From Crambe crambe (Eukaryota > Porifera > Demospongiae > Poecilosclerida > Crambeidae): a stretch of 64,000 nucleotides of DNA. Position 1 is the stretch's first letter. The number at the start of each line of letters is the position of its first letter. A program made the translations under genes and the position numbers. Below the pieces are notes generated by a model. That model did no database searches, was not told the origin of the DNA, and saw only the letters and a list, made by a program, of their open reading frames with translations. The stretch lies in the NCBI GenBank assembly GCA_963924555.1, contig OZ004588.1, positions 7,041,205 through 7,105,204 of the forward strand, in the 5' to 3' direction. Below are positions 29,387-40,000 of the stretch, one piece after another.

Positions 29387-32300
29387 AGCACCATCTATTC
29401 TACTACCACATGTCCACATCTCACTGCACTTAACTTCTGTTCCAAGACACTGTGTGGAAACCAAACGTTATCTTTCATTAACTGTGAATAAATATAGCTC
29501 TCATGTCCTTCAGAAGTGGCTTGCATTGAGTACCCAACACTTTTAAGTGTGTCACACAAACACTCTCTCAATTAGATTTCACTTGAGGGTGGTAATTCCT
29601 TCAGACACTACTATTTCACCCTTGTCACTGGAGAACCATTGAAGAAGTTGTTACTGGAGAAGCATTAATGAAGAGTTGTCATGAAGTTAGTTACTGTTAC
29701 TGGAGAAGCATTGATTTGAAGTTGTCACTTGATCCCTCGAAAGTTGTCACTGGAGAGCTATTGATTAAAAAAATAACGACCGGCAGCAGTCGTTGGCAAT
29801 TTGTTGAGTTGTCATCAACACCTGTGAGGCTCTGTAAGGTGAGCTCTCAACTTTGAAGCCATCTGGTAGCTGATGGCAATTGGATATAGCCGTTTTGGCA
29901 GCTAAAAATGATACCCTTTCCAAGAGATGGACAGAATACAGTATGGTATGTATGCATGGCTTTTCTAAGGATTGGGATAAAGTTTCGCTGTTCATATTCA
30001 GGGATGCTTCGTTACTCGTGAGATAGCAAAGAACAACAAAAAACCCAAGTTTACCTCAGCACTTCACACTTTGAGGCTTAAACCTCTTCAAAAGGCCACA
30101 ACTCTTGATCTCGTGCTAATAACGTGCTTGATGGATGCCTTTCCTGCAATACAAGCTTAGCAACTCACGCTATTTACTGATGCATTGAAGAGCTCAGAGA
30201 TCTGAGATTTACACACTTCATGTTCTGACAAGGTTTGCTAACCCATACTAGTGGACAATAGTGAATCAGGTGTGGATACGTCATTCAATATTCAGTCAGT
30301 GGTGCAGACTAGTGTTTGACCACAATCTTCTTTCAGTAATATCCAAGACTTCGTAATCTTTACAAAATTAAAATTTGGGAAGGGAGAGTTAGTAATGGAT
30401 GGTTGTTGTTAGTAGCATTTGAAGGGTGTGTGTGCTGTGCTTTTAAGCATTTCATGAAAACATCCCCCCTGATATCAATTCTGTGTCTGACTCTTTAGAG
30501 ATGTTGTGTAAACTTCTCCTTTGAAGCTCAACCATTTGCTTGCATATTGCACTCAAATATAGACAGCCATTCATATACTAAGCAGGTGCAATTGGTATAT
30601 TCGTAATATTGAGCAGTGTGAACAAGTATTGGATCTCGCTGGGGGGACTTTAGGTCACTTGTGTTTGGACGCAAGCACTCAACTGGAGACTAAACGAATA
30701 GGAAAAGGAAATTCGATTCATAACACGCTCTCATTCAAATTCAATGCTTCCTGCCTCTCTCTGGTTCTTTGTTGAGGAACAATGATTGCTTTAGGCTATG
30801 ATTGGAATCATGCATGATATGGATCCCAATGGCTACCTCTTATTTGGACCACCATTATTTTTTTTTCAGATTATAACACTAAAAGTGAGTCTAGGTATCA
30901 TACTGAATGCTTAGATTCACATTTGAGTGTTATTGGTCTTAAATAATTTTTTTGGCCATTTTTCACCAAGTCTGGAAAATTTCAAAAAAAAATAAATATT
31001 TGTGACCGATTGAGGTTTAATAATTATCATTAATATCATAAACAATTTGGCTATTTTCCCCCCTGAATTTCCAAAAAACAACTTTTAAGCTGTTTATCCA
31101 TGCATGGGGCTGGTGAGGGAGCCAGTAATCCCCAGACCTTCATAATTGACTGGTTTCTGCAATGTCCTTAGGGCCTTTGTTTGGAATTCTTCTCATTCCA
31201 ACAAGTGATATTTCCTCGAGGGGGATCATAAAAACCCACTAATATTCATACTCTGAGGCAGTCCACCAGTACTTTAGGGACAATTCACAAATTAATCATT
31301 CATAATAGCCTGGGGCAAGTCACTCATTCATAATAGCCTGATCTGACTAATTACTCTTTCATGATAACCCCGCCCCGGGGCAATTAATATCCAGTGCTTC
31401 TCAAATCCATTGACTAGGGTTGTATTCTGTTGCTATAGTTACGACCAGGCCATCCAAGAAGTCGCTGACAGTGAGGCAAAACGAGAAGTAACAGAAAAGG
31501 AGCTAAGATTTGTGAGTCTGATAAAATTAAGTACTTTTGTATAATTATTAGTTGCAAGAATTCAATTTCATTCCGTTCCAAACCACCTGCCCCGCCCCCT
31601 TAGGCACATGACCAGATCTCATCCATGTGGAAGGAACTAGAAAACATGAGACGGAAACTGGACAGTCCACTGGCAGTAAAGACCACCACAGAACAACCTG
31701 TAAGTGGACAACATGGAGAGTAAACTCAAGTTTCTGATGCTGAGTTATGACAAGCAGTAAAGGCTGATAATGTCATTGACTTGTTATTATGTCCGAGGTC
31801 AATTAGGGGCATCTATTACGTACCCACACACTCAGTTATAAATTAATTATAGCCCAGCTTCCCTAAGTGTCCAACATGACTTATAGCCCAGCTTCCCTAA
31901 GTGTCCAGCATGACTCGACTGTTATTGGTGGGTGTATTGATTCGTCTCCCATTTCATTGCAGCCTTCCAGCACTTGCATAGTCAATGACAGTTCAGTGGT
32001 GCTCCTATGCAGACTATGTCAAGAGAAAATCAAGTGAGGATACCAACTAAGTTAATAAGGGCTGCTAATTAATAGGGGCTGACCATAGTATATAGAAGGA
32101 ATGAAGGCTAATTAATCAATAGGGGCTTACCCATAGTATTTGCTGCATTGGTAATTTAAGCAATTTGATTGGTCAGTCTTCAATTTAACTGGCATCTCCT
32201 CTTTCTTCTTCTTCTTCTTCTTCTTCTACCTCACACTTTAGTGCCCAGCAGGTCAACCCCGCCCCCACCCATCCTTCAGAAGAGAGATACAATAATTCTT

Positions 32301-34014
32301 GTAGCAGACAAAATTCAAAGCAGCAGAGTCCACACAGTCCCAAGCAACAAAATCCACAAAGCAGTCCCAAGCAGAGTCCACACAACAGTCCCAAGCAACA
32401 GAGATCACGAAAAAGCAACTGGCTCTTTGGCAAGAGGCAGCAAAAGTGAGTTATTGCTTAACAATTTCAACAAAAAAGCTGCATTTGAAGTGCAAAAACG
32501 GTTCAACTAACTTGGCACTGCTACATGTTGATGTGATCATAGGCAATGTATGGGCAATGCATGGACATGTGCAGGCAATGCATGGGCATATACCTATTGT
32601 AACATGTCACATGCCATGCATTGCCTATACATGCCCACAAGTAGGCAGTTTAGACGACTTGGGATTATGAAGGCAGTAGTTCTTGAGACCATAAGCATCC
32701 ATTCATCCACACTTTATACTTTGCTGCTAGACAAATCTGACCAATCAAATTACTGACTCATCATAACAACTGATTTGTAATTACCGTATAGTGCAAAATT
32801 TTCGTGGGTCAAAATTTTCGTGGTTTTGCAAATATTCTAGTGTCAAAACCACGAAATTCACGAAATTTTTTACCCACGAAAATATCATATTGCATTGTAA
32901 TAACATCGTGTGTAGTAGATAGAGCAAAGGATTGCATTTGGTTATCTTGTCAACATTTTTTTAGAATTCAAGATGCCGAGTCCCATTCTAAGGTGTGTTC
33001 ATCCAATTCCAGTTCCAATCCCAGTTCCCCGGGCATTTTAACTAAGCAACAAAAGTCATCCAGCAATTCACTAAAGACTGGAACGAGAGTGACTAACTCT
33101 CCCTCAAGAGGAGCACCATCGTCCTCCAAGGGGGGCGGCAAGGGGGCACCGGGGAGGAGGGGTCAGGGGGAGGACTATTTGCAGGTCAACGTGACTCGTA
33201 GTAGCAGCAGTTCTGCCGATATGGCCCCATTCAAAGTAGTGACTAAAGTAAGCACGTAAAGGTAGCGTCTATTCCACTATTCAACATTTGAAACGGCTTA
33301 TGGCTATGATAATGGATCTCGTTTAATGAATATTGAACCTATTGAATTACAAACATTATCCTAACAAGATCCTAACAAGAACTTCAGCCAAACATTTTTA
33401 TTGCTGGAAAACTGCTCCCCAGCATACCTTAAGCAAAGAGGGCTCATTAAAATTTCCTTTAATAGAATGCTGATGACCACAAATACCCTTTGATGTGTGA
33501 AACCACTCCTATTAGGGACATTTAAAAATGCATTTTTCAGATTATAATCTTCTCTTCTTCCTCGATCCTAACAGACCAATCTCCCAATGTTCCCCTCATT
33601 CTCTCTGGAGGTCCATCGTTCACAGGGAGACTTCCAGTGGTTGCACTCTGCCCTCCAGGAGGTGTGTCCAGAGCGCGTGGTCCCACCCCTTCGTCCTCCC
33701 ATCTCCCTGGATGCCACCATCTCGGAATTCCAACGGTTCCTCTCCCGTGTGGCTGCTCACAATGTCCTCTCCAATCAACACCTCTTCATTGTATTCCTCT
33801 CTGGAACTGCTGAGGTCAGCAGAGACTAAGAGTTGCTGTATTGATTAAGAGTTATTATATTGATTAATTGTAGGAATTGCGTGCTCTGAGAGCTAAGCAT
33901 CGACCTCGTCGCCACTCTGACAGGATCAGATACAAACCTGCCATGGGGAGAGACACCAATTCAGGCCCCCTTGTGGATACAAAGGTGAGAGAGAGAGAGA
34001 GGGAGGGAGGGAGG

Positions 34015-34099
<85 letters not shown>

Positions 34100-36760
34100 A
34101 ACTGTGTGTAGCAGGAAATTTCATGGCTATGAAATTGAAATATCTGCCATTCAAAACTGTGAAAAATATTACCTTGTGAAGAAAACCCACTATTGAGTAT
34201 TTAAAAAAAAAACCTTCCCTGCCCCACAATAACACGAAGTTTTACTTCTTCCTCTGCAATGTGCAGGACTACCTGACGATGTTGGAACAGAATTTAGTTG
34301 GTCTCTCTTCACACTTGGAACAGAGCTCGAGAAAGGGGCATGGTTCTCCCATGGAGCGAGCGGCACATTGGTTCCAGGCCATCAGTGATTCCGAGCCTGA
34401 TCACACCTACTTGAAGAGGGCGTCGACTGACCTCGCTCGCACATGTGAAGCCATGGAAAGCCAAGTGGGGGACTCTGATGAAATGCTCTTCATCCAGAAC
34501 CTTCAGAGTCTCACGGACTATGTCAGAGTGGCCCAGGTAATTACAATTGTGCAACAGTTGAGAAGGTCATGTGACCTCTATACTGTCATTATATGACCCT
34601 ATCTCTAAAGGTCACATGACCTATCATGTGACCCTTCTATCCTAATGAATAGGTCTGGTCATATCAATTGACATACCTCTATACTGTCACATGACCTTTC
34701 CATGGGTCTAGTCATGTGACCTCTATTTACTATGCACTTGTTTTAGGATTTGCTGACTCGTGTGGAGGAGGCAGTGGACCAGTATCTGTATTGGGATGAA
34801 GAAGTCACTATCATTGAAGCTGTCAATTCTGTAAGCGCATTATTTTACTGAGGGTAACACTGAATTTACTGAGGGTAACACTGATGAATAAACTGAGGGT
34901 AACACTGATGAATTTACTGGGGGTAACACTGATGAATTTACTGGTAACACTGATGAATTTACTGGGAAGAGTAATTATGCCTGTGATGGCATTATCTGAT
35001 TGTGGTGGACTTTTGCTTCATCATCTCGGGGATAGGATTAGTCAGTAAATTTCATCAGTGAATTCATCGGTGTTACCCTCCCCTTAAATTCATCAATGTT
35101 ACTCTCTCTCTCTCACTGGTCCAGAGTCCCGTGGTTGAACAGCCTCCTGGATCACAGGAGTCTGGGGACAATGACTCTGGAGTCTCCGATGTCACTGGGA
35201 GCACCAGCACTGATAGTACTAGTGGAGACCACACCCATTCTCACAGTCACATGACCATAGGGACAGGATCACACAATACATTGGAGAATAGAACCACCAG
35301 TGAAAGATGGGCACATGTAAGCACCAATAATATAACCCCTCTCTTCTAATGGTGTTTCTAAAGTTGATGACCCATACCAATTATGACCTCTTGATCAGTT
35401 TGACCATAGATATTAGACACGGAACAGGATTGGAAACTTAATACTACCATGCGCGTGCTATCCGTGTTTGCCAGGAAATTTTGGCGCGAGATATGAATGC
35501 ATAGTTACCACATAATAGTTAAGAATGAGTTCTGCAAAAGATATCAGAGCAAATATTAGTCTAGTAGCTTAATATTAGCTGGACTAGAGTGTTTCCATGT
35601 TGTGCTTTTATAAAAATAATAAAATTTAATATGAGACTAGATCTAGCTAGATAGTATAAATCTATGAGAGATTCAGTATCTCAAGTTTTGAAAGATGAAG
35701 AGTTTAGTCTTCCTCTCCAGCCATCTATAGATACCCGTTCTTGTGCAGAGAGCTTTATGGAGTGGATAATAAAACATGATAATGCAAATAAATAATAGAA
35801 ATGTAATAATAATAACTATTTAACCCATAGTTTAACACTGCAATCAAAAAAAAACTAACAGCTATGAATCAATATAACATATATCATCCGATAGACAAAC
35901 TATTATACTACTAAAAGATACCAAACGCTTGACTTCTAAATTTATATGAGTCCTGTTCTAGTCCCACAAATTGGTAGGCCTATAAAATCTTTAGCAACAT
36001 ATCCTACACCAAAAACAGTTATTACACTCTTTATTTCAGTCTATTCCAGTAAGAAACTTTACCTTCCAAACTTCTATAGGATAAAATTGCAAGAAAAACA
36101 CTTGTACTCGTAGCTCTAGTCCCACAAAGTCTGTACCTCTCTTCCTCAGAAAATGTATTGCGACAATAGGGCTAAATTTTCTATGGTTACAACGCGGATA
36201 GCATGCGCGAAATGTATTAGCTTAATGGGAGTGACGTCACATGACGTAGGCAGTTTCCAATCCTGTTCCGTGTCTAATATCTATGGTTTGACCCATACCA
36301 ACTATGACCTCCTAATATAATATGTTTATAAAATTGACGACCTATACCAACTTAATGTGTTTATAAGTTGACCCATACCAATTATGGCCTCTCTCCCCAG
36401 GCAAGCAAACAGTGTGCTGATGCCAAGGACTACCTGGAGATGATGTGTCGTGACTTGGCAGAGGAACTCTCTCTGTTTGATCTCCAAAAGGAGAAGGAGC
36501 TGAAGCAAATCCTCCTTGACTATGCCTCTGCCCAATTGGAGAGACATGAGAAGGTAAAGGGGTGTGGTCAGTGGGAGGAGTTTTTGATAATGTTTGTTCT
36601 TTAGTTTCAGGGGAAATGGTTTGCAATGAGGTTTCTCTTGGACAGTGCCATCTCCATGGAGAACAGAGCCATTCAATTCAATCCTACCCCCACCACTGCA
36701 CCCACGGCCGATGTGTCTCCTGCCCCTCAATCAATACCCACTAACCAACTCACAACATAA
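25203..36760 (+). CDS. PX-BAR sorting nexin with N-terminal coiled coil (complete copy)
   Basis: A probable membrane-remodelling sorting nexin of the endosomal system. Exons 25203-25259, 27246-27340, 31439-31511, 31604-31699, 31963-32033, 32242-32445, 32965-33247, 33575-33814, 33874-33984, 34267-34536, 34747-34830, 35125-35316, 36401-36553, 36605-36760 join in frame to 694 residues. Residues about 15-110 form a coiled coil (LQREKEMLQLSLDEARTQLS). A Gln/Ser-rich linker follows (SPKQ repeats). The PX domain is about 270-375, with VHRSQGDFQWLH and VVPPLRPP standing where PX domains have the (R/Y)xxF-WLH and the Pro-rich loop. A helical region from about 410 to 660 with LEQNLVGLSSHLEQSS and LKQILLDYASAQLERH is BAR-like. 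I cannot name the SNX subfamily. Exons from 31439 on are duplicated at 45594-50885. Confidence 0.82.
25420..25490. repeat. Short direct repeat
   Basis: A unit of about 36 bases (CCCCAAAGGGTGAGGTCTTT followed by AAAATTAAT) occurs twice in tandem in the first sorting nexin intron. Apart from this and the 27-kb minisatellite, I see no feature in intron 25260-27245. Confidence 0.8.
26991..27215. repeat. Minisatellite, GTCCTGTTAGAGCTCACACT type
   Basis: Six or so copies of GTCCTGTTAGAGCTCACACT alternate with GTCCTATTAATAGT blocks, just before sorting nexin exon 27246-27340. Confidence 0.9.
27341..31438. other. 4.1-kb sorting nexin intron, no gene recognised
   Basis: It contains a GGAGGGACGGAGGGGGAGGG tandem repeat (27400-27470), a TCTTTTCTTGTATACTC-rich stretch (27895-28015), a GT run (29206-29240), a CAG/CAA triplet run (29337-29387) and, from about 30880, the interspersed repeat seen also at 15.2 kb. 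The left edge of the large tandem duplication falls in this intron near 30890. I see no coding exon on either strand. Confidence 0.7.
29337..29387. repeat. CAG/CAA trinucleotide run
   Basis: About 17 CAG or CAA triplets. It gives a poly-Gln frame on the plus strand but sits in an intron with no supporting splice sites or conserved flanks, so I read it as a simple repeat. Confidence 0.85.
32783..32898. repeat. Imperfect hairpin repeat in sorting nexin intron
   Basis: GCAAAATTTTCGTGGGTCAA, then CAAAATTTTCGTGGTTTT, is answered downstream by AAAACCACGAAATTCACG and TTTACCCACGAAAATATC, giving a foldback of about 110 bases. The right unit has a shortened version at about 46907-46990. This looks like a small foldback element. 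Confidence 0.75.
33986..34096. repeat. (GA)n / GGGA low-complexity tract
   Basis: A GAGA run with GGGAGGGAGG interruptions lies directly behind sorting nexin exon 33874-33984, at its 5' splice site. The right unit has the same at about 48101-48214 with a different number of repeats. Confidence 0.9.
34847..35100. repeat. 24-base tandem repeat with inverted partner
   Basis: Four to five copies of GAATTTACTGAGGGTAACAC plus TGAT are followed about 80 bases later by inverted versions (ATTCATCGGTGTTACCCTCC). The right unit has extra units (48960-49230), so copy number changed after the duplication. Confidence 0.85.
35404..36286. mobile_element. Non-autonomous DNA transposon with 35-base TIRs, left copy
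   Basis: The ends are CCATAGATATTAGACACGGA continuing to ...GGATTGGAAACT at 35404-35438 and the exact reverse complement at 36252-36286. The 883-base element is flanked by the direct repeat TTTGA (35399-35403 and 36287-36291), a five-base target-site duplication. No open frame inside suggests a transposase. It lies in the sorting nexin intron 35317-36400. A CRE-like TGACGTCA occurs near its right end. Confidence 0.88.
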
Positions 36761-36799
36761 CTGCTGATTCATAATTATAATAATTTATATTCAGGGTCA

Positions 36800-37083
36800 C
36801 GTATATGCGCGCGCGCATGCAGCTGAAAGCCGGAACTGCGCATGTGCAGTAATTCATATAGGGTGTGTCAGAAAAAAACGGGCCCCTTTGGCTGAAACCT
36901 AGTCTCGGCCCAGACTAGCTGAAACCATAGGAAATTCGAGTGCCGTAAGGTAAGAGCCGTGCTTCTGTAGATAAGAGTAATTCTTTAAATACATAGGGTG
37001 CGTTGCAGTATGTTAGAATTGTTATATACCAACTTTTTTGAATCCCGCCCCTTCGCACACTGTCATTGATTTTAATTTGATAG
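36800..37083 (+). promoter_or_regulatory. Putative promoter and 5' non-coding exon of Roco gene 1
   Basis: Between the sorting nexin stop (36760) and the first Roco coding exon lies an alternating GCGCGCGCATGC stretch (about 36808-36821) and a TGCGCATGTGCAG motif resembling an NRF1 site (about 36838-36850). A possible donor GTGCCGTAAG|GTAAGAGCC at about 36950 and the acceptor TAG at 37081-37083 suggest a 5' non-coding exon. The same arrangement is present at 50930-51212. Transcription start is not visible. Confidence 0.4.
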
Positions 37084-37093
37084 GGTAGGGAGG

Positions 37094-40000
37094 ATGATCA
37101 GATCTGAACTGGTGGAGCTGTGGAAGTGTCGGGTCCAGTACCTGAGGCAATATTATTGTTTCCATGACCACAGACCTAAGCAGAGAGGCTACCCCATCCT
37201 TTCCCCTCACGTCTGGTTCATCCCTTGCATTTTGACGCTATGGTGGACAATAATGGCAGTTATCTTTTTATTTGCTCTCAAACTGGAACATTTATTGAAC
37301 ACTGGTAAGAATTACCTCAAAATTATGTTGCATATAATATGTGCTGTTTCTGGCCTGCCAGTAACATTGTAGTCTGGCGGTGCCGACCCTTTACCTCCTT
37401 TTTCTTGGGGGTGGGGGAGGGAAAGGGTCTGGTAACTCTAGCATATACATATATATGAGTTGTGTCATTACATCACAGATTACATCACCACAAATATTTT
37501 CGCGCACATAATATGCAATTGATGGGTAGGGCTTACCGCTCACTATGGCTGATGTTGGTCAGTGTGTTTAGAGACAGGAGACATAGATGACTGAAGAGCA
37601 AGTTTGTGGAGAGCATAGCAGCCAAGGAGCTAGAGAAGAAGGGAGAGAGTCTGGATCTTGAGGCTGTTCTCAGAATAATTATCCCTGCTACAGCCTGTAA
37701 CTATTCAGGCTTTATTCAGTCGAATCTAAATGCTTCTAGAAGTGCTCATCATATCATGCACAGGGGAACTGTGGTCACTAGGTAGCTGTTTTGCCATCGC
37801 TACACTACAGTCTACAGCTAACCATGCCAGGAAGCACGCGGGTAATTAAGAAGAGCACATGCACCAATTTCTAGCAATCTGATTGGGCTGCCGTCCTGGC
37901 AGCGTTGACACAACTCGAATATGCTAGAGTTACCAGACCCTTTCCCTCTCCCCACCCCCAAGAAAAAGGGGGCCAGACTAGTAACATTGTAAAAATGAGT
38001 AGTTACTAGCAATAGAGAATTGCCACTTATTTTTTTCATGCCTTGGATTTATGTAGTTAAGGATATTCATTTAAATGGATTTCTAATTTTTCAGGTGATG
38101 TAATGAATGTCCCCAACTTCATCTCTCTTGGTTTAAACTGCATTCTGATGGTATCATGGTGGAAGCTTGCAATAAATCAGTCTGATGGAATGACCAAACC
38201 TTCTCCATCGAATGGCAAATACTGTAACACTTGCAAAGATGTGCTTTCATCTCTAAGGCAAAACTGGAAGTATTTTCAGAGAAGGGGACTTAGCTGTAGT
38301 GTCCATCACTTTGATTATCTAATGGTCACACTGTTGTTATTGATGTTAGCTGGTGACGTTGAAACCAACCCTGGTCCAGGTGAGGGTCATAGTTCAGTCT
38401 ACTAGCTAGGACCATAATTTTATTTCAAAAATCTACATAGGCAGTGGATGTAAATGTAGGGGTTGGTTTGATATGAGGCTGCAGTAGTGCTTGGCTTATC
38501 TAAGCTGCCTGGTTTGAACCACATGGTCTGACAGCAAATATCTAATCCTAATGAGTTACATGCACACAATGAGTTTGAGCCTATCAGCTGCTTGAATGTT
38601 GCACATTGCCCTAGTATATTATATTATTATACATAATGTTTGTTTATTAGTTTGTTGTTTTTGCTGTTGTTTTTGATAGCATATGAATATATGACAAATT
38701 TCATGATTTGATAATTGTATTATCTGTGTCTTGATAGATTATTTAACAATGGATGACCACTATGCAGTCACTAAAGAATTGAGTTACTTGGATAATCAAG
38801 AACTGATAAGATTGGGTACGGCACTAGGATTGTTGTATCCACACCTAAAAAGGATGATGAACCTTCCAGGAGACATGGTTGATTCATGGTTGAGGAAGGA
38901 TGATAACGTCCTTAATAAATCTGGACCTCCCACTTGGGCCAGTTTAGCTAAAGCTCTAGAGGCTATTGATCACACAGGGATTGCCGCCATGATCAGGAAA
39001 AAAGGTAATCACTTGTAGTGATAGTACTTAGCAGGGTTCTCCCCAGTGAAACTGATCAGAGCAGTGCTTGAATACCACATTAAAGGATTTTGATATTCTT
39101 ATGGCTACATTGTTTTAACCACGTAAAAGAAGAATGGGCCCCATCAGAGTGGTGTTGCACCTCTCTAACACCCTTTGGGGAGAACCCTGCTTAGTTGTTA
39201 GAATTTATGCTTTCAACCTACAGGGTACATTAAGGAATTGGATTGGTGGTGGGTGTAGGACACATAACACAGCCCAGCTAGATTTTAGGCCAACCTGTGC
39301 TCACTTGTGACTATGTTCTTGCTGCCCCAGTGCTTTCCAAGGCAATTGTTGACTATGTATTCAGCCTCTGGTCCTGTATTATGGTGATGATATCATGGAT
39401 TAAAATCATGCACACGTACACGTAGATATGGATGTGCCTCAGCCTTTGGTGCTGGGGGGAAGTAGATAATTATTCGATAGTAAAATTTTCGAGAGCTAGA
39501 ATAAATTTTCCCTCATTGGAATTAACTTGCTCTATCATATTTTATAGTGGATTATTCAGCGGATTATAAGGAAGCATTGCAGAGGGGTAAAGTTATAGTG
39601 GCTTATGCACGTGTTGTGCTCCTTGGTGCTGGAGGATCAGGCAAGAGCAGTTTCCAGCGTGGAATGAAGAATGAGCTCTTCAAAGAACTTGACAGCACTC
39701 AATTGGCTGATATCAATGCTATGAAACTAAGGGCCGTTAGTACAACTACAGCAAAGGGAGAAGGAGGGTATTGGGTGTCAGTCGATGAAAACGATGAAAA
39801 GAATGAATTAGTCGGGTTGGTACGGCTTGTATTCAATGTGCGCAGTGGGAAAGTCGAGTCAACACGTGTAGTAGAAGAAAGTGAAAGAAGTGAAGAAATT
39901 AATGTTGATACAGTAAATCCTGTTTCTGCTGAACCCGCTCATTCTGAATCTCCTACTTATTCTGCTGTAAGACAATCTGTTAAGAAGATTATAGATGAGA

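Noticed and set aside
29207-29491. Poly-Gln and poly-Asn frames around a CAG/CAA run
   Set aside because: Simple repeat in an intron with no conserved flanks or plausible splice sites.
36326-36730. 134-codon minus-strand open frame, repeated at 50451-50855
   Set aside because: Antisense to sorting nexin exons 13-14. Its repetition only reflects the tandem duplication.
38352-38378. Viral origin of the 2A motif (integrated virus or retrotransposon)
   Set aside because: No polymerase, capsid or reverse transcriptase sequence is nearby. The motif lies in a spliced host-type gene fused in frame to a death domain and occurs in the duplicate too. A non-LTR element source in the distant past cannot be excluded.
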